64,000 nt of DNA, taken from positions 1 to 64,000 of the forward strand of contig NZ_JAUYGD010000089.1 of assembly GCF_030690725.1 (NCBI RefSeq), read 5' to 3'. This DNA is from Pseudomonas sp. (GTDB taxonomy: Bacteria; Pseudomonadota; Gammaproteobacteria; Pseudomonadales; Pseudomonadaceae). The number at the start of each line of letters is the position of its first letter. The first letter of the stretch is position 1. Shown piece after piece: positions 44,459-52,455 of this stretch. The notes under the pieces were generated by a model. The model searched no databases. It saw only the letters and a program-made list of their open reading frames with translations, and was not told the origin of the DNA. Position numbers and translations under genes: made by a program.

Positions 44459-45306
44459 TTCAGCAGGTCAGCGGCGCGCGCGGCGTCCTCGATGCCCTTG
44501 TAGTTCTCAGGCGAGGTTTCGATAAAGCGGCTGGCGGCCTGCAGATCAAGGATCGCCTTGTGCTCTGGGTTGGCTGGATTGAGGGCGAGGAAGGCTGCCT
44601 TGATTTTCTCGGCCAGCGCCGGGTCGAGGGTGCCACGCACGGTCCAGTTGTAGTCGAAGTAAGTCGGGGTGGTGGCGAACACCTTGACCTTGTTGCTATC
44701 GACCTTGCCACTGGCAACCAGCTTGTCCCACACGCTGGCGTTGAGCACGCCACCATCGACCTTGCCGGCCTGCACCCAGGCAGCAGTGGCGTCATGCGCG
44801 CCAGAGTAGCCAACGCGGCTGAAGTGGCTTTCCGGCTTGATGCCGTCCTGCAGCATAAAGTAACGCGGCATCAGGCTGCCGGAGGTGGACGACACCGAGC
44901 CGAAGGCAAAGGTTTTGCCCTTGAGGTCGGCCAGGGAGGTCACGTCCGGGTTGGCGGTGATGAACTTGCTGGTGAACTGCGCATCCTGCTCGCGCTGTAC
45001 CAGCGGAATGGCGTTGCCGGTTTTCAGACGCACCTGCACGAAGGTGAAACCGCCGAGCCAGGCCAAGTCCAGGCGGTCTGTGGCCAGAGCCTCGACCACG
45101 GCCGGGTAGTCGGCGACCGGGGTGAACTCGACCTTCATGCCCAGTTGCTGCTCCAGGTAGGCGCCCAGCGGTTTGAATTTGCGCAGCAGTTCGGTCGGTG
45201 CTTCGTCCGGAATCGCGCTGACGCGCAGGGTTTCTGCGGCTTGAGCCAGGCTGGTGGACAAGGACAGGGCAAAGCCGGCGGCGAGCGCCAGGGTACGTTT
45301 GAGCAT
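44455..45306 (-). CDS. PhnD-family periplasmic binding protein, putative selenate type
   Basis: The second in-frame Met (45306) is chosen because GGAG lies ahead of it; the product is 283 residues with a signal peptide (LKRTLALAAGFALSLSTSLAQA). Family features: LRVSAIPDEAPTELLRKFKPLGAYLEQQLGMKVEF, DLAWLGGFTFVQ, FAFGSVSSTSGSLMPRYFML and VGYSGAHDATAAWVQAGKVDGGVLN. Within the PhnD superfamily a distinct branch found beside selD has been named putative selenate ABC binding protein; this gene starts 252 bp from selD on the opposite strand, and fits that branch by context. Direct binding data are lacking. Confidence 0.8.
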   Translation of the reverse strand: MLKRTLALAAGFALSLSTSLAQAAETLRVSAIPDEAPTELLRKFKPLGAYLEQQLGMKVEFTPVADYPAVVEALATDRLDLAWLGGFTFVQVRLKTGNAIPLVQREQDAQFTSKFITANPDVTSLADLKGKTFAFGSVSSTSGSLMPRYFMLQDGIKPESHFSRVGYSGAHDATAAWVQAGKVDGGVLNASVWDKLVASGKVDSNKVKVFATTPTYFDYNWTVRGTLDPALAEKIKAAFLALNPANPEHKAILDLQAASRFIETSPENYKGIEDAARAADLLK

Positions 45307-45558
45307 GAAGATTCTCCGGTTCAATAGCGGAAAAATTCGAAATGGCAGGCACAGCAGATGTGCGGGCCTGCGCGTAGTCAGGGTAGTCGACGTGGCGCGA
45401 TTATAGGGGCCACTGCGCTAAAGGCCAGCTTTGCCAGTTACAGGTCAACACGACCATGTCTGCCGCATTGATTGCTGGCCCGGCGGCTTGTCTTGCCTGC
45501 ATTTTTCAACGGCCTGTTAGAATCCGCGCCTGTTTCCGATTTGCCGAGAGCCTGACCG

Positions 45559-46593
45559 ATGAGCGAGCCGATCCGTTTGACCCAGTACAGCCACGGGGCC
45601 GGCTGCGGCTGCAAGATTTCGCCGAAAGTGCTGGAGGTGATTCTCGCCGGCAGCGGCGCGCAGAACCTCGACCCCAAGCTGTGGGTCGGCAATGCCTCGC
45701 GTGATGATGCGGCGGTGTATGCCCTGGACGACGAGCGCGGGGTGGTGTCGACCACCGACTTCTTTATGCCGATTGTCGATGACCCCTATGATTTCGGCCG
45801 CATCGCCGCCACCAATGCGATCAGCGACATCTACGCCATGGGCGGCGATCCGCTGATGGCCATCGCCATTCTCGGCTGGCCGGTCAACCTGCTGCCGCCG
45901 GAAGTGGCCCGCGAAGTGATTCGCGGCGGCCGTGCGGTGTGTGATGAGGCGGGGATTCCGCTGGCCGGCGGGCATTCCATCGACGCCCCGGAGCCGATCT
46001 TCGGCTTGGCCGTCACCGGCGTGGTGCTCAAGCGCCACATGAAGCGCAACGACACCGCCACGGCCGGCTGCCAGCTGTATCTCTCTAAACCGCTGGGCAT
46101 CGGCATTCTTACCACTGCCGAGAAGAAGGCCAAGCTGCGCCCCGAGGATGTCGGCCTGGCGCGCGACTGGATGTGCACCCTGAACAAGCCCGGCTCGCGC
46201 TTTGGCAAGCTGGCCGGGGTTACGGCGATGACCGATGTGACCGGCTTTGGCTTGCTCGGTCATTTGGTGGAGATGGCTGATGGTGCCAATCTCACTGCCC
46301 AGCTCGATTACGCCGCTGTGCCGCGCCTGCCGGGGGTCGACTACTACCTGGCTGAGGGCTGCGTGCCGGGCGGCACCCTGCGCAACTTCGACAGCTATGG
46401 CGAGAAGATTGCGCCCATCACCGACGAACAGCGTGATCTGCTGTGTGACCCGCAAACCAGCGGCGGTCTGCTGGTTGCCGTCACCCCCGAGGGTGAAGCG
46501 GAGTTCCTTACCGTGGCCGCCGAGCTGGGCCTGAACCTGGCTCCAATTGGCCGCCTGGTTGAGCGACAGCGTTACGCGGTAGAGGTGCTGTGA
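45559..46593 (+). CDS. selD: Selenide, water dikinase SelD (Cys form)
   Basis: Makes selenophosphate from selenide and ATP. The 344-residue protein has the glycine-rich N-terminus with catalytic C16 and C18 (HGAGCGCKI), cysteine rather than selenocysteine, so no SECIS is needed. Further motifs are STTDFFMPIVDDPYDFGRIAATNAISDIYAMGG, AGGHSIDAPEPIFGLAVTG and DVTGFGLLGHL, ending in QTSGGLLVAV. GAGAG precedes the ATG. It overlaps mnmH by one base (TGATG), so selenophosphate supply and its use in tRNA are made from one message. Confidence 0.96.
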   Translation: MSEPIRLTQYSHGAGCGCKISPKVLEVILAGSGAQNLDPKLWVGNASRDDAAVYALDDERGVVSTTDFFMPIVDDPYDFGRIAATNAISDIYAMGGDPLMAIAILGWPVNLLPPEVAREVIRGGRAVCDEAGIPLAGGHSIDAPEPIFGLAVTGVVLKRHMKRNDTATAGCQLYLSKPLGIGILTTAEKKAKLRPEDVGLARDWMCTLNKPGSRFGKLAGVTAMTDVTGFGLLGHLVEMADGANLTAQLDYAAVPRLPGVDYYLAEGCVPGGTLRNFDSYGEKIAPITDEQRDLLCDPQTSGGLLVAVTPEGEAEFLTVAAELGLNLAPIGRLVERQRYAVEVL

Positions 46594-47696
46594 TGCGCGA
46601 TAACACCGCCGACTACCGCGACATCTTCCTCAATGATCTGCCGATGATGGACGCCCGCGCCCCTGTCGAGTTCAGCAAGGGCGCCTTCCCCGGTGTGCTC
46701 AACCTGCCGCTGATGGATGACAGCGAGCGCCAGCGGGTCGGCACCTGCTACAAGCAGCATGGTCAGGACGCCGCCATCGCGCTCGGTCACCAACTGGTCA
46801 GCGGCCAGGTCAAAGCCGAGCGGGTTGCGGCCTGGGCGGCGTTTGCCAAGGCTAATCCGCATGGCTATCTGTACTGCTTTCGCGGTGGCCTGCGCTCGCA
46901 GATCACCCAGCAATGGCTGGCCGAAGCCGGTATTGACTACCCACGGGTGATCGGCGGCTACAAAGCGATGCGCAGCTTTCTGTTGGAAACCACCCAGCAG
47001 GCCGTGGCCGAGTGCGATTTTGTCATTCTCGGCGGGCTGACCGGCACCGGTAAAACCGACGTGTTGGTGCAACTGAACAACAGCCTGGACCTGGAAGGCC
47101 ATGCCAACCACCGTGGCTCCAGCTTCGGCAAACGCGCCAGCGGCCAGCCGGCGCAGATCGACTTCGAAAACCGCCTGGCCATTGATCTGCTCAAGCAGCG
47201 CGCCCGTGGCACCGAGCAGTTTGTGCTGGAAGACGAAGGGCGCATGGTCGGCAGCTGCACCGTGCCGCTGGCGCTGTATCAGGGCATGCAGCAGTACCCG
47301 CTGGTGTGGCTGGAAGATGCTTTCGAGGACCGCGTCGAGCGCATCCTGCGCGATTACGTGGTCAACCTGTGCGCCGAATTTATCGCCCTGCACGGTGAGG
47401 AGGAAGGCTTTCGGCTCTACGCCGAGCGCTTGCTGCAAAGCCTGAGCAATATCCAGAAGCGCCTGGGTGGTGAACGCTACCAGCGCTTGCTGAGCATCAT
47501 GCAGGCGGCGCTGGACGAGCAGCATAGCGGTGCGGTCGACCTGCACCGCGACTGGATTGCCGGGCTGCTGCGCGAATACTACGACCCGATGTACGCCTAC
47601 CAGCGCGAGAGCAAAGCGGCGCGTATCGAGTTTGCTGGTGACCAGGCGGCGGTCATCGCCTACCTGACTGAGCGCAAGGCTAATCGCCAAGGCTGA
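46593..47696 (+). CDS. mnmH: tRNA 2-selenouridine synthase MnmH (SelU)
   Basis: Converts 2-thiouridine at the tRNA wobble position to 2-selenouridine via a geranylated intermediate. Starting at the ATG 46593 (AGAGGT upstream; a GTG lies one codon earlier) it has 367 residues. The N-terminal rhodanese domain carries the active-site C95 in YCFRGGLRSQ, and a P-loop follows at 147-155, GGLTGTGKT, with FGKRASGQPAQIDFENRLAI after it. The overlap with selD and the divergent putative selenate transporter make a self-contained selenium module; selA and selB are not in the window. Confidence 0.95.
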   Translation: MRDNTADYRDIFLNDLPMMDARAPVEFSKGAFPGVLNLPLMDDSERQRVGTCYKQHGQDAAIALGHQLVSGQVKAERVAAWAAFAKANPHGYLYCFRGGLRSQITQQWLAEAGIDYPRVIGGYKAMRSFLLETTQQAVAECDFVILGGLTGTGKTDVLVQLNNSLDLEGHANHRGSSFGKRASGQPAQIDFENRLAIDLLKQRARGTEQFVLEDEGRMVGSCTVPLALYQGMQQYPLVWLEDAFEDRVERILRDYVVNLCAEFIALHGEEEGFRLYAERLLQSLSNIQKRLGGERYQRLLSIMQAALDEQHSGAVDLHRDWIAGLLREYYDPMYAYQRESKAARIEFAGDQAAVIAYLTERKANRQG

Positions 47697-47723
47697 GTGT
47701 CACCACCCAGCCCCGCGCTGCCA

Positions 47724-48128
47724 TTAGTCGTTGCTGGCTTCTGGCAGCTTGGCGATTACCTTGATCTCGAACTGGAAGCCATACAACCAGGTCACGCCGA
47801 CGGCAGTTATGGTCGGGTACGGCGCGTTACCCCAGAACTCTGGGACAACCTTCCAGATCCTTTCGAACGTCGCCTGCGGGTCGACCATAAACACGGTCAC
47901 TTCGACCACATCGTCAAAGCTGCCGCCGGCAGCGTGCAGAATCGCATTCAGGTTGGTGAATGCGGTGCGTACCTGCGCCTCCAACTCGGGTTCGGGAGAG
48001 CCGTCTTCACGACTACCAACTTGCCCAGAGACAAACAAAAAGCCGTTGCTGCGGATCGCCGGTGAATAGCGATTGATCTCATAAAGCGCCTGGCGGCCAG
48101 GCGGGAATACCACATCACGCTGGTTCAT
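47724..48128 (-). CDS. RidA/YjgF family protein
   Basis: Members of this family deaminate reactive enamine or imine intermediates. The start at 48128 is preceded by GGAGGT and gives 134 residues (a longer frame starts at 48140 within the same ribosome site). Core motifs: GFLFVSGQVGSREDGS, EAQVRTAFTNLNAILHAAGGSFDDVVEVTVFMVD and YPTITAVGVTWLYGFQFEIKVIAKL. The usual catalytic Arg of RidA (in PxR[SAT]) has no clear counterpart: the matching segment reads YPTITAVGV, so this is probably one of the RidA subfamilies lacking deaminase activity. Divergent from the LysR gene. Confidence 0.82.
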   Translation of the reverse strand: MNQRDVVFPPGRQALYEINRYSPAIRSNGFLFVSGQVGSREDGSPEPELEAQVRTAFTNLNAILHAAGGSFDDVVEVTVFMVDPQATFERIWKVVPEFWGNAPYPTITAVGVTWLYGFQFEIKVIAKLPEASND

Positions 48129-48271
48129 CTGTACCTCCATCATGGGGCGGTAGCGCCCTGGTTTATTAACGATGAACAGACTGTAGGGCGTTGCGTTAGG
48201 CCGATAAACCAGCAACTCTGGCTAACACTGTTTGTAGAATCCAAATAATCCAGCCGATATTGGGATAGGAA

Positions 48272-49189
48272 ATGGACCGTTTCGATGCGATGCAGGCATT
48301 TGCTCGGGTGGTGGAGTCGGGCAGCTTTACCAAGGCGGCCGAAACCCTGCACATAAGCAAAACCAGCGTGACCCAGCTGGTGCAGCAACTGGAGGCGCGC
48401 TTGCGGGTCAAGCTGCTCAACCGCACCACGCGCAAGGTCAACCTCACGGCCGACGGCGCGCTCTATTACGAGCGCGTGTTAAGGCTGCTGGACGACCTGG
48501 CCGAGGCCGAGACCAGCCTGTCCGGCGCCTCGGCGGTGCCCCGCGGCCGACTGCGGGTGGATGTGCCCAGCCCGCTGGCCAGAATGATCCTTATGCCTGC
48601 CTTGCCGGCATTTCACGCGCGCTATCCGGAGATCCAGATCGATATGGGCGTCAGCGACCGCATCGTCGATCTGATTGGCGAGAAGGTTGACTGCGTGGTG
48701 CGCGGCGGCGAGCTGACCGATCAATCGCTGATGGCGCGCCGGGTTGGCGATCTGCAACTGGGTGTTTATGCAGCGCCCAGCTACCTGCAACGCCTCGGCA
48801 CGCCTGAGCACCCGCGCGAGCTGGAAGATTCGCAGCACCATATCGTCGGCTTTCTCTGGGCACGCACCGGTAAAGCCCTGCCGTATGCCATGCACCGCGC
48901 CGGGGAGAGTATTCATATCCAGGGTCGCTACGTGCTGGCGGTCGACGATGGTAACGCCTACCTGGCGGCGGGGCTGGCTGGTATGGGGGTTCTGTGGCTG
49001 CCGGCCTATATGTCCGCCCCGCATGTGGCGCAGGGTGAGTTGCTGCCGCTATTTGAGGAATGGCGCCTCGATCCCATGCCGCTGTACGTGGCGTTTCCGC
49101 CGAACCGGCATATCAGCATCAAGCTGCGCGTGTTTATTGAATGGGTTGCCGAACTCATGGTGCAGCATGCGCCGATCATCCAGCGATAG
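48272..49189 (+). CDS. LysR family transcription regulator
   Basis: The 305-residue protein has the N-terminal HTH (MDRFDAMQAFARVVESGSFTKAAETLHISKTSVTQLVQQLEARL in overlapping pieces, residues 1-60) and an effector-binding domain of the CrgA type (GRLRVDVPSPLARMILMPALPAFHARYPEIQIDMGVSDRIVDLIGEKVDCVVRGGEL). The gene is divergent from the RidA-family gene across 143 bp, the usual layout for a LysR regulator and its target, so it may control that gene. The effector is unknown. Confidence 0.9.
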   Translation: MDRFDAMQAFARVVESGSFTKAAETLHISKTSVTQLVQQLEARLRVKLLNRTTRKVNLTADGALYYERVLRLLDDLAEAETSLSGASAVPRGRLRVDVPSPLARMILMPALPAFHARYPEIQIDMGVSDRIVDLIGEKVDCVVRGGELTDQSLMARRVGDLQLGVYAAPSYLQRLGTPEHPRELEDSQHHIVGFLWARTGKALPYAMHRAGESIHIQGRYVLAVDDGNAYLAAGLAGMGVLWLPAYMSAPHVAQGELLPLFEEWRLDPMPLYVAFPPNRHISIKLRVFIEWVAELMVQHAPIIQR

Positions 49190-49351
49190 AGGGGCCTGAG
49201 CGCAGCGGTGCGATAACTGACCCGCGGCCGCTACTGACCTTAAACGACTGGTCGTGTTGCCCTCACCGGCAATCTCCGCTCAATTGCTAAGCGCTGCCTG
49301 GTCTGTTTGCATAGCTACCCGCAGTTAGCATGCAGGCCAAGGAGACAGTCG

Positions 49352-50071
49352 ATGAAAGTTATGGTGGTAGGCGCAAGCAAAGGCTTGGGTAGGGCACTGA
49401 TTGAGGGCTTGGGGCAGTCTGGGGATCAGTTAATTGGTGTTTCTCGCTACCGCCCTGACAGCCTGGTAAACCAGGCCGGTGCTGAGCTGCGCTGGGTGGA
49501 GGCCAATCTTGGCGAGTCGCTAAAGGCTGCGCAGATTATCGAGCAGGCTGTGGCGGGGGAAGGGCTGGATACCCTGATCTACAACCTGGGCATCTGGGAA
49601 GAATTGGCCTTTGATCCGGCGTATGACTTTCTCGCCGACCAGGATAGCCAGCTGCAGGAAATCATCAGCTGTAACATCACCTCGACCATTGTGCTGATCA
49701 AACGGCTGCTGCCGCTGCTGCTCAACAGCGCTAACCCAAGAATCATCCTGACCGGTTCGACCTCCGGCTTGTCGCAAAGCGGGCGCCCAGAGGTTGCCTT
49801 CGGTGCCTCTAAATTCGCCCTGCGCGGTATCGCCGATGCCCTGCGCGAAGGCTACAGGCAGCAGCGCCTGGGCGTGACCTGTTTGAACCTGGGTTATCTG
49901 AATACCGAGGATGCCCTGGACACCCCGCGAGCGCTTGCCGAACAGCGCGGCGAAGGCCATTTGATTCCCGTGCACGATGTCGTGCAGATAGTGCGTATGA
50001 CCTTGAGCCTGTCTTCCACCAGCTTCGTCAAGGAACTCACCTTGCCAGCAATACTGGATGAGCGCTTCTGA
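49352..50071 (+). CDS. Short-chain dehydrogenase-like protein with Phe in place of the catalytic Tyr
   Basis: The start at 49352, preceded by AAGGAGACAG, gives 239 residues. The Rossmann dinucleotide motif is VVGASKGLGRALI (residues 5-17), with N79 in the NLG region and the Ser-containing ILTGSTSGLS (132-141). In classical SDRs the active site is YxxxK; here the sequence is AFGASKFALRG, so position 150 is Phe while K154 is kept. The codon is TTC. Without the tyrosine, ordinary hydride-transfer acid catalysis would be impaired, and the protein may be a NAD(P)-binding regulator or have another proton donor. No operon partner. Confidence 0.75.
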   Translation: MKVMVVGASKGLGRALIEGLGQSGDQLIGVSRYRPDSLVNQAGAELRWVEANLGESLKAAQIIEQAVAGEGLDTLIYNLGIWEELAFDPAYDFLADQDSQLQEIISCNITSTIVLIKRLLPLLLNSANPRIILTGSTSGLSQSGRPEVAFGASKFALRGIADALREGYRQQRLGVTCLNLGYLNTEDALDTPRALAEQRGEGHLIPVHDVVQIVRMTLSLSSTSFVKELTLPAILDERF

Positions 50072-50160
50072 GTACTGGCGCTGAGCAAAAAGATGTAAAG
50101 CGCGCAGATGGCGAATGCGGGCATCTGGTTAAAGCCATATTGCCCGTGAGCTGCGTAGTG

Positions 50161-52455
50161 CTAGAGAACTGGGTCTTTACTCAACGGCAAACGGCAGCGT
50201 TCGACCTTCCACCAGCTGGGCAGTAGTTTGCGGATCGCCGGCTGGTTGAAACGGTCATCAATCAGATAGACCACGCCCTGATCCTGCACTGTGCGAATCA
50301 CCCGGCCGGCGGCCTGCACCACCTTCTGCAAACCCGGGTAGAGGTAGGTGTAGCCGTAGCCGTTGTTGCTGCCGAACATCACCTCCATGCGCTGTTTGAT
50401 CTCTTCATTGACCGGGTTGATTTGCGGCAGGCCGAGGGTGGCGATAAACGCGCCGATCAGGCGGTCGCCAGGTAGGTCGATACCCTCGCCAAAGGCCCCG
50501 CCCAATACGGCAAAACCGATGCCACGGCCCTTGCTGGAGAAACGATCGAGAAAGGCCTGGCGCTCGCTTTCATCCATTTGCCGTGACTGCTGCCAGACAG
50601 GAATTCGTGGGTGCGCTATCTGCAGCTCCTGCAGTGCCGCTTGCAGGTAGGTGTAACTGCTGAAGAAGGCCAGGTAGTTGCCCGGTTTTTCCGCGTACTG
50701 ACGGGCAATCAGCGCGGCGATGGGGGCTAGCGAGTAGTCGCGATGGGCGTAGCGGGTGGACAGGTTGCTGACCGCTTGAACCTGCAGCTGCTCGGCGCTG
50801 AAGGGCGATTCCACATCGATCCAGGGTGTTTCTTCCGGGAGGCCGAGCAGGTCGGCGTAATAGTTTGCCGGGCTCAGGGTGGCGGAAAACAGCGTGCAGC
50901 TGTGCGCCTCGTCGAAGCGCGGCGCGAGAAACGGCGCGGGCACGATATTGCGGATGCACAGGGTGGATACCGATTGGCCGTTGCTCTCGTCGCGGCTGAT
51001 ATCGAACAGCGAGTGCGCACCAAAAGCCTCGGCCAGGCGGCAGAACAACATGGCATCGAGGTAGAAGTGCAGCAGCTCGCTGGCGTTGCCAGCCGGCTGC
51101 TCGCTCAAGTGATCGGTGAGCGTACTGACCGCCTTTTGTAGCGTCATGACGAATAGGTCCGGCGCGGTGGGGTAGACCTGATAGGCCACTTCCTGGTCGC
51201 GCTCCAGCTGTCGCCAGTGCCGGCTGATGCGCTCCAGCGGGGCCTTCATCACGCTCGGCGCAATGCGCCGTACTGCTTCAAAACGCTGCTGATTAAGCTC
51301 GGCGGTGTACATGCCGCGCGCCCGCTCGATCAGGTTGTGGGCTTCGTCCACCAGCAGGGTGATGCGCCATTCATTGAGCAGGGTGAGGCCATACAGCAGG
51401 CCGCCCATATCGAAGTAGTAGTTGTAATCGCAGACCACCACATCGGCCCAGCGGCATAGCTCCTGGCTCAGGTAATAAGGGCAGATCTGATGCGCCAGGG
51501 CGGTGGCGCGTACGCTTTCATGACTCAGCCATTGACCTTCGAGCGCGGCTTTACGAGCGGCCGGCAAACGGTCGTAAAAACCTTTGGCCAACGGGCAGGA
51601 GTCACCATGGCAGGCTTTGTCGGGGTGCTCGCAGGCCTTGTCGCGCGCCACATGCTCCAGCACCCGCAGCGGCATCGCTTCTTCCTGGCTGCGCAGGGTG
51701 GCCAATGCATCCAGCGCCAGGCGCCTGCCGGGTGTTTTCGCCGTGAGAAAAAACAACCGATCCAGCTGCTGCTCGGGGAAAGCCTTGAGCTGCGGAAACA
51801 GGGTGCCGAGGGTTTTGCCAATGCCGGTGGTGGCTTGAGCCATCAAGCAGTGGCCATCACGGGCGGCGCGGTAGACCTGATTGGCCAGCTGGCGTTGCCC
51901 GCTGCGAAACTCTGCATGCGGAAAGCGCAGGCGCACCAGCGCCTCATCGCGCTGGCGGCGATGCTCGCGCTCGTACTCGGCCCAGCGGATATAGCGGCTG
52001 CAGTGCAGCTCGAAAAATGCGCGCAGTTCATCTGCGGTGGCCGTCAGGTGGAAGGCGGTTTCATGCTGGGTGATGACGTTGAAATAGACCACCGCCAGAT
52101 TGATCTCTGGCATGTCGCGTTCCTGGCAGAGTAGCCAGCCGTAGACCTTGGCCTGGGCCCAGTGCAGCAGGCGATGGTTTTCCGGAATGCGGCTGATATC
52201 GCCCCTGTGGGTCTTGATCTCCTCCAGCAGGTTTTCATCCGGGTCGTAACCGTCCGCCCGGCCGCGTACCTGTAAGCCCTGGTATTCGCCACTCAATGGC
52301 AATTCGGCGTAGTAAGTCGGACCGCGCCTGGCGACCACGATGGCGTGCCCGGTCATGCCTTCCTGGGCGGTGGGCGAGGGGGTAAAGCGCAAGTCGAGGT
52401 CGCCGACCTTGGCGGTAAATTCGCACAACGCGCGCACCGCGACCTGATAGTTCAC
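50161..52455 (-). CDS. Rad3/DinG-type Fe-S DNA helicase paired with FAN1
   Basis: The start is a GTG at 52455 that overlaps the stop of the FAN1 gene (GTGA), giving 764 residues. Motif I is ATTGIGKTLG, the DEAH box is VDEAHNLIERAR, later motifs include GGAFGEGIDLPGDR and QAAGRVIRT. Between motifs I and II a cysteine set, DKACEHPDKACHGDSCPLAKGF and ICPYYL, matches the 4Fe-4S cluster of XPD/DinG helicases. An N-terminal 150-residue segment (VVYFNVITQHETAF) resembles a PD-(D/E)xK nuclease-like domain. It is translated with the FAN1 nuclease, suggesting a joint role in crosslink or flap repair. Confidence 0.88.
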   Translation of the reverse strand: MNYQVAVRALCEFTAKVGDLDLRFTPSPTAQEGMTGHAIVVARRGPTYYAELPLSGEYQGLQVRGRADGYDPDENLLEEIKTHRGDISRIPENHRLLHWAQAKVYGWLLCQERDMPEINLAVVYFNVITQHETAFHLTATADELRAFFELHCSRYIRWAEYEREHRRQRDEALVRLRFPHAEFRSGQRQLANQVYRAARDGHCLMAQATTGIGKTLGTLFPQLKAFPEQQLDRLFFLTAKTPGRRLALDALATLRSQEEAMPLRVLEHVARDKACEHPDKACHGDSCPLAKGFYDRLPAARKAALEGQWLSHESVRATALAHQICPYYLSQELCRWADVVVCDYNYYFDMGGLLYGLTLLNEWRITLLVDEAHNLIERARGMYTAELNQQRFEAVRRIAPSVMKAPLERISRHWRQLERDQEVAYQVYPTAPDLFVMTLQKAVSTLTDHLSEQPAGNASELLHFYLDAMLFCRLAEAFGAHSLFDISRDESNGQSVSTLCIRNIVPAPFLAPRFDEAHSCTLFSATLSPANYYADLLGLPEETPWIDVESPFSAEQLQVQAVSNLSTRYAHRDYSLAPIAALIARQYAEKPGNYLAFFSSYTYLQAALQELQIAHPRIPVWQQSRQMDESERQAFLDRFSSKGRGIGFAVLGGAFGEGIDLPGDRLIGAFIATLGLPQINPVNEEIKQRMEVMFGSNNGYGYTYLYPGLQKVVQAAGRVIRTVQDQGVVYLIDDRFNQPAIRKLLPSWWKVERCRLPLSKDPVL

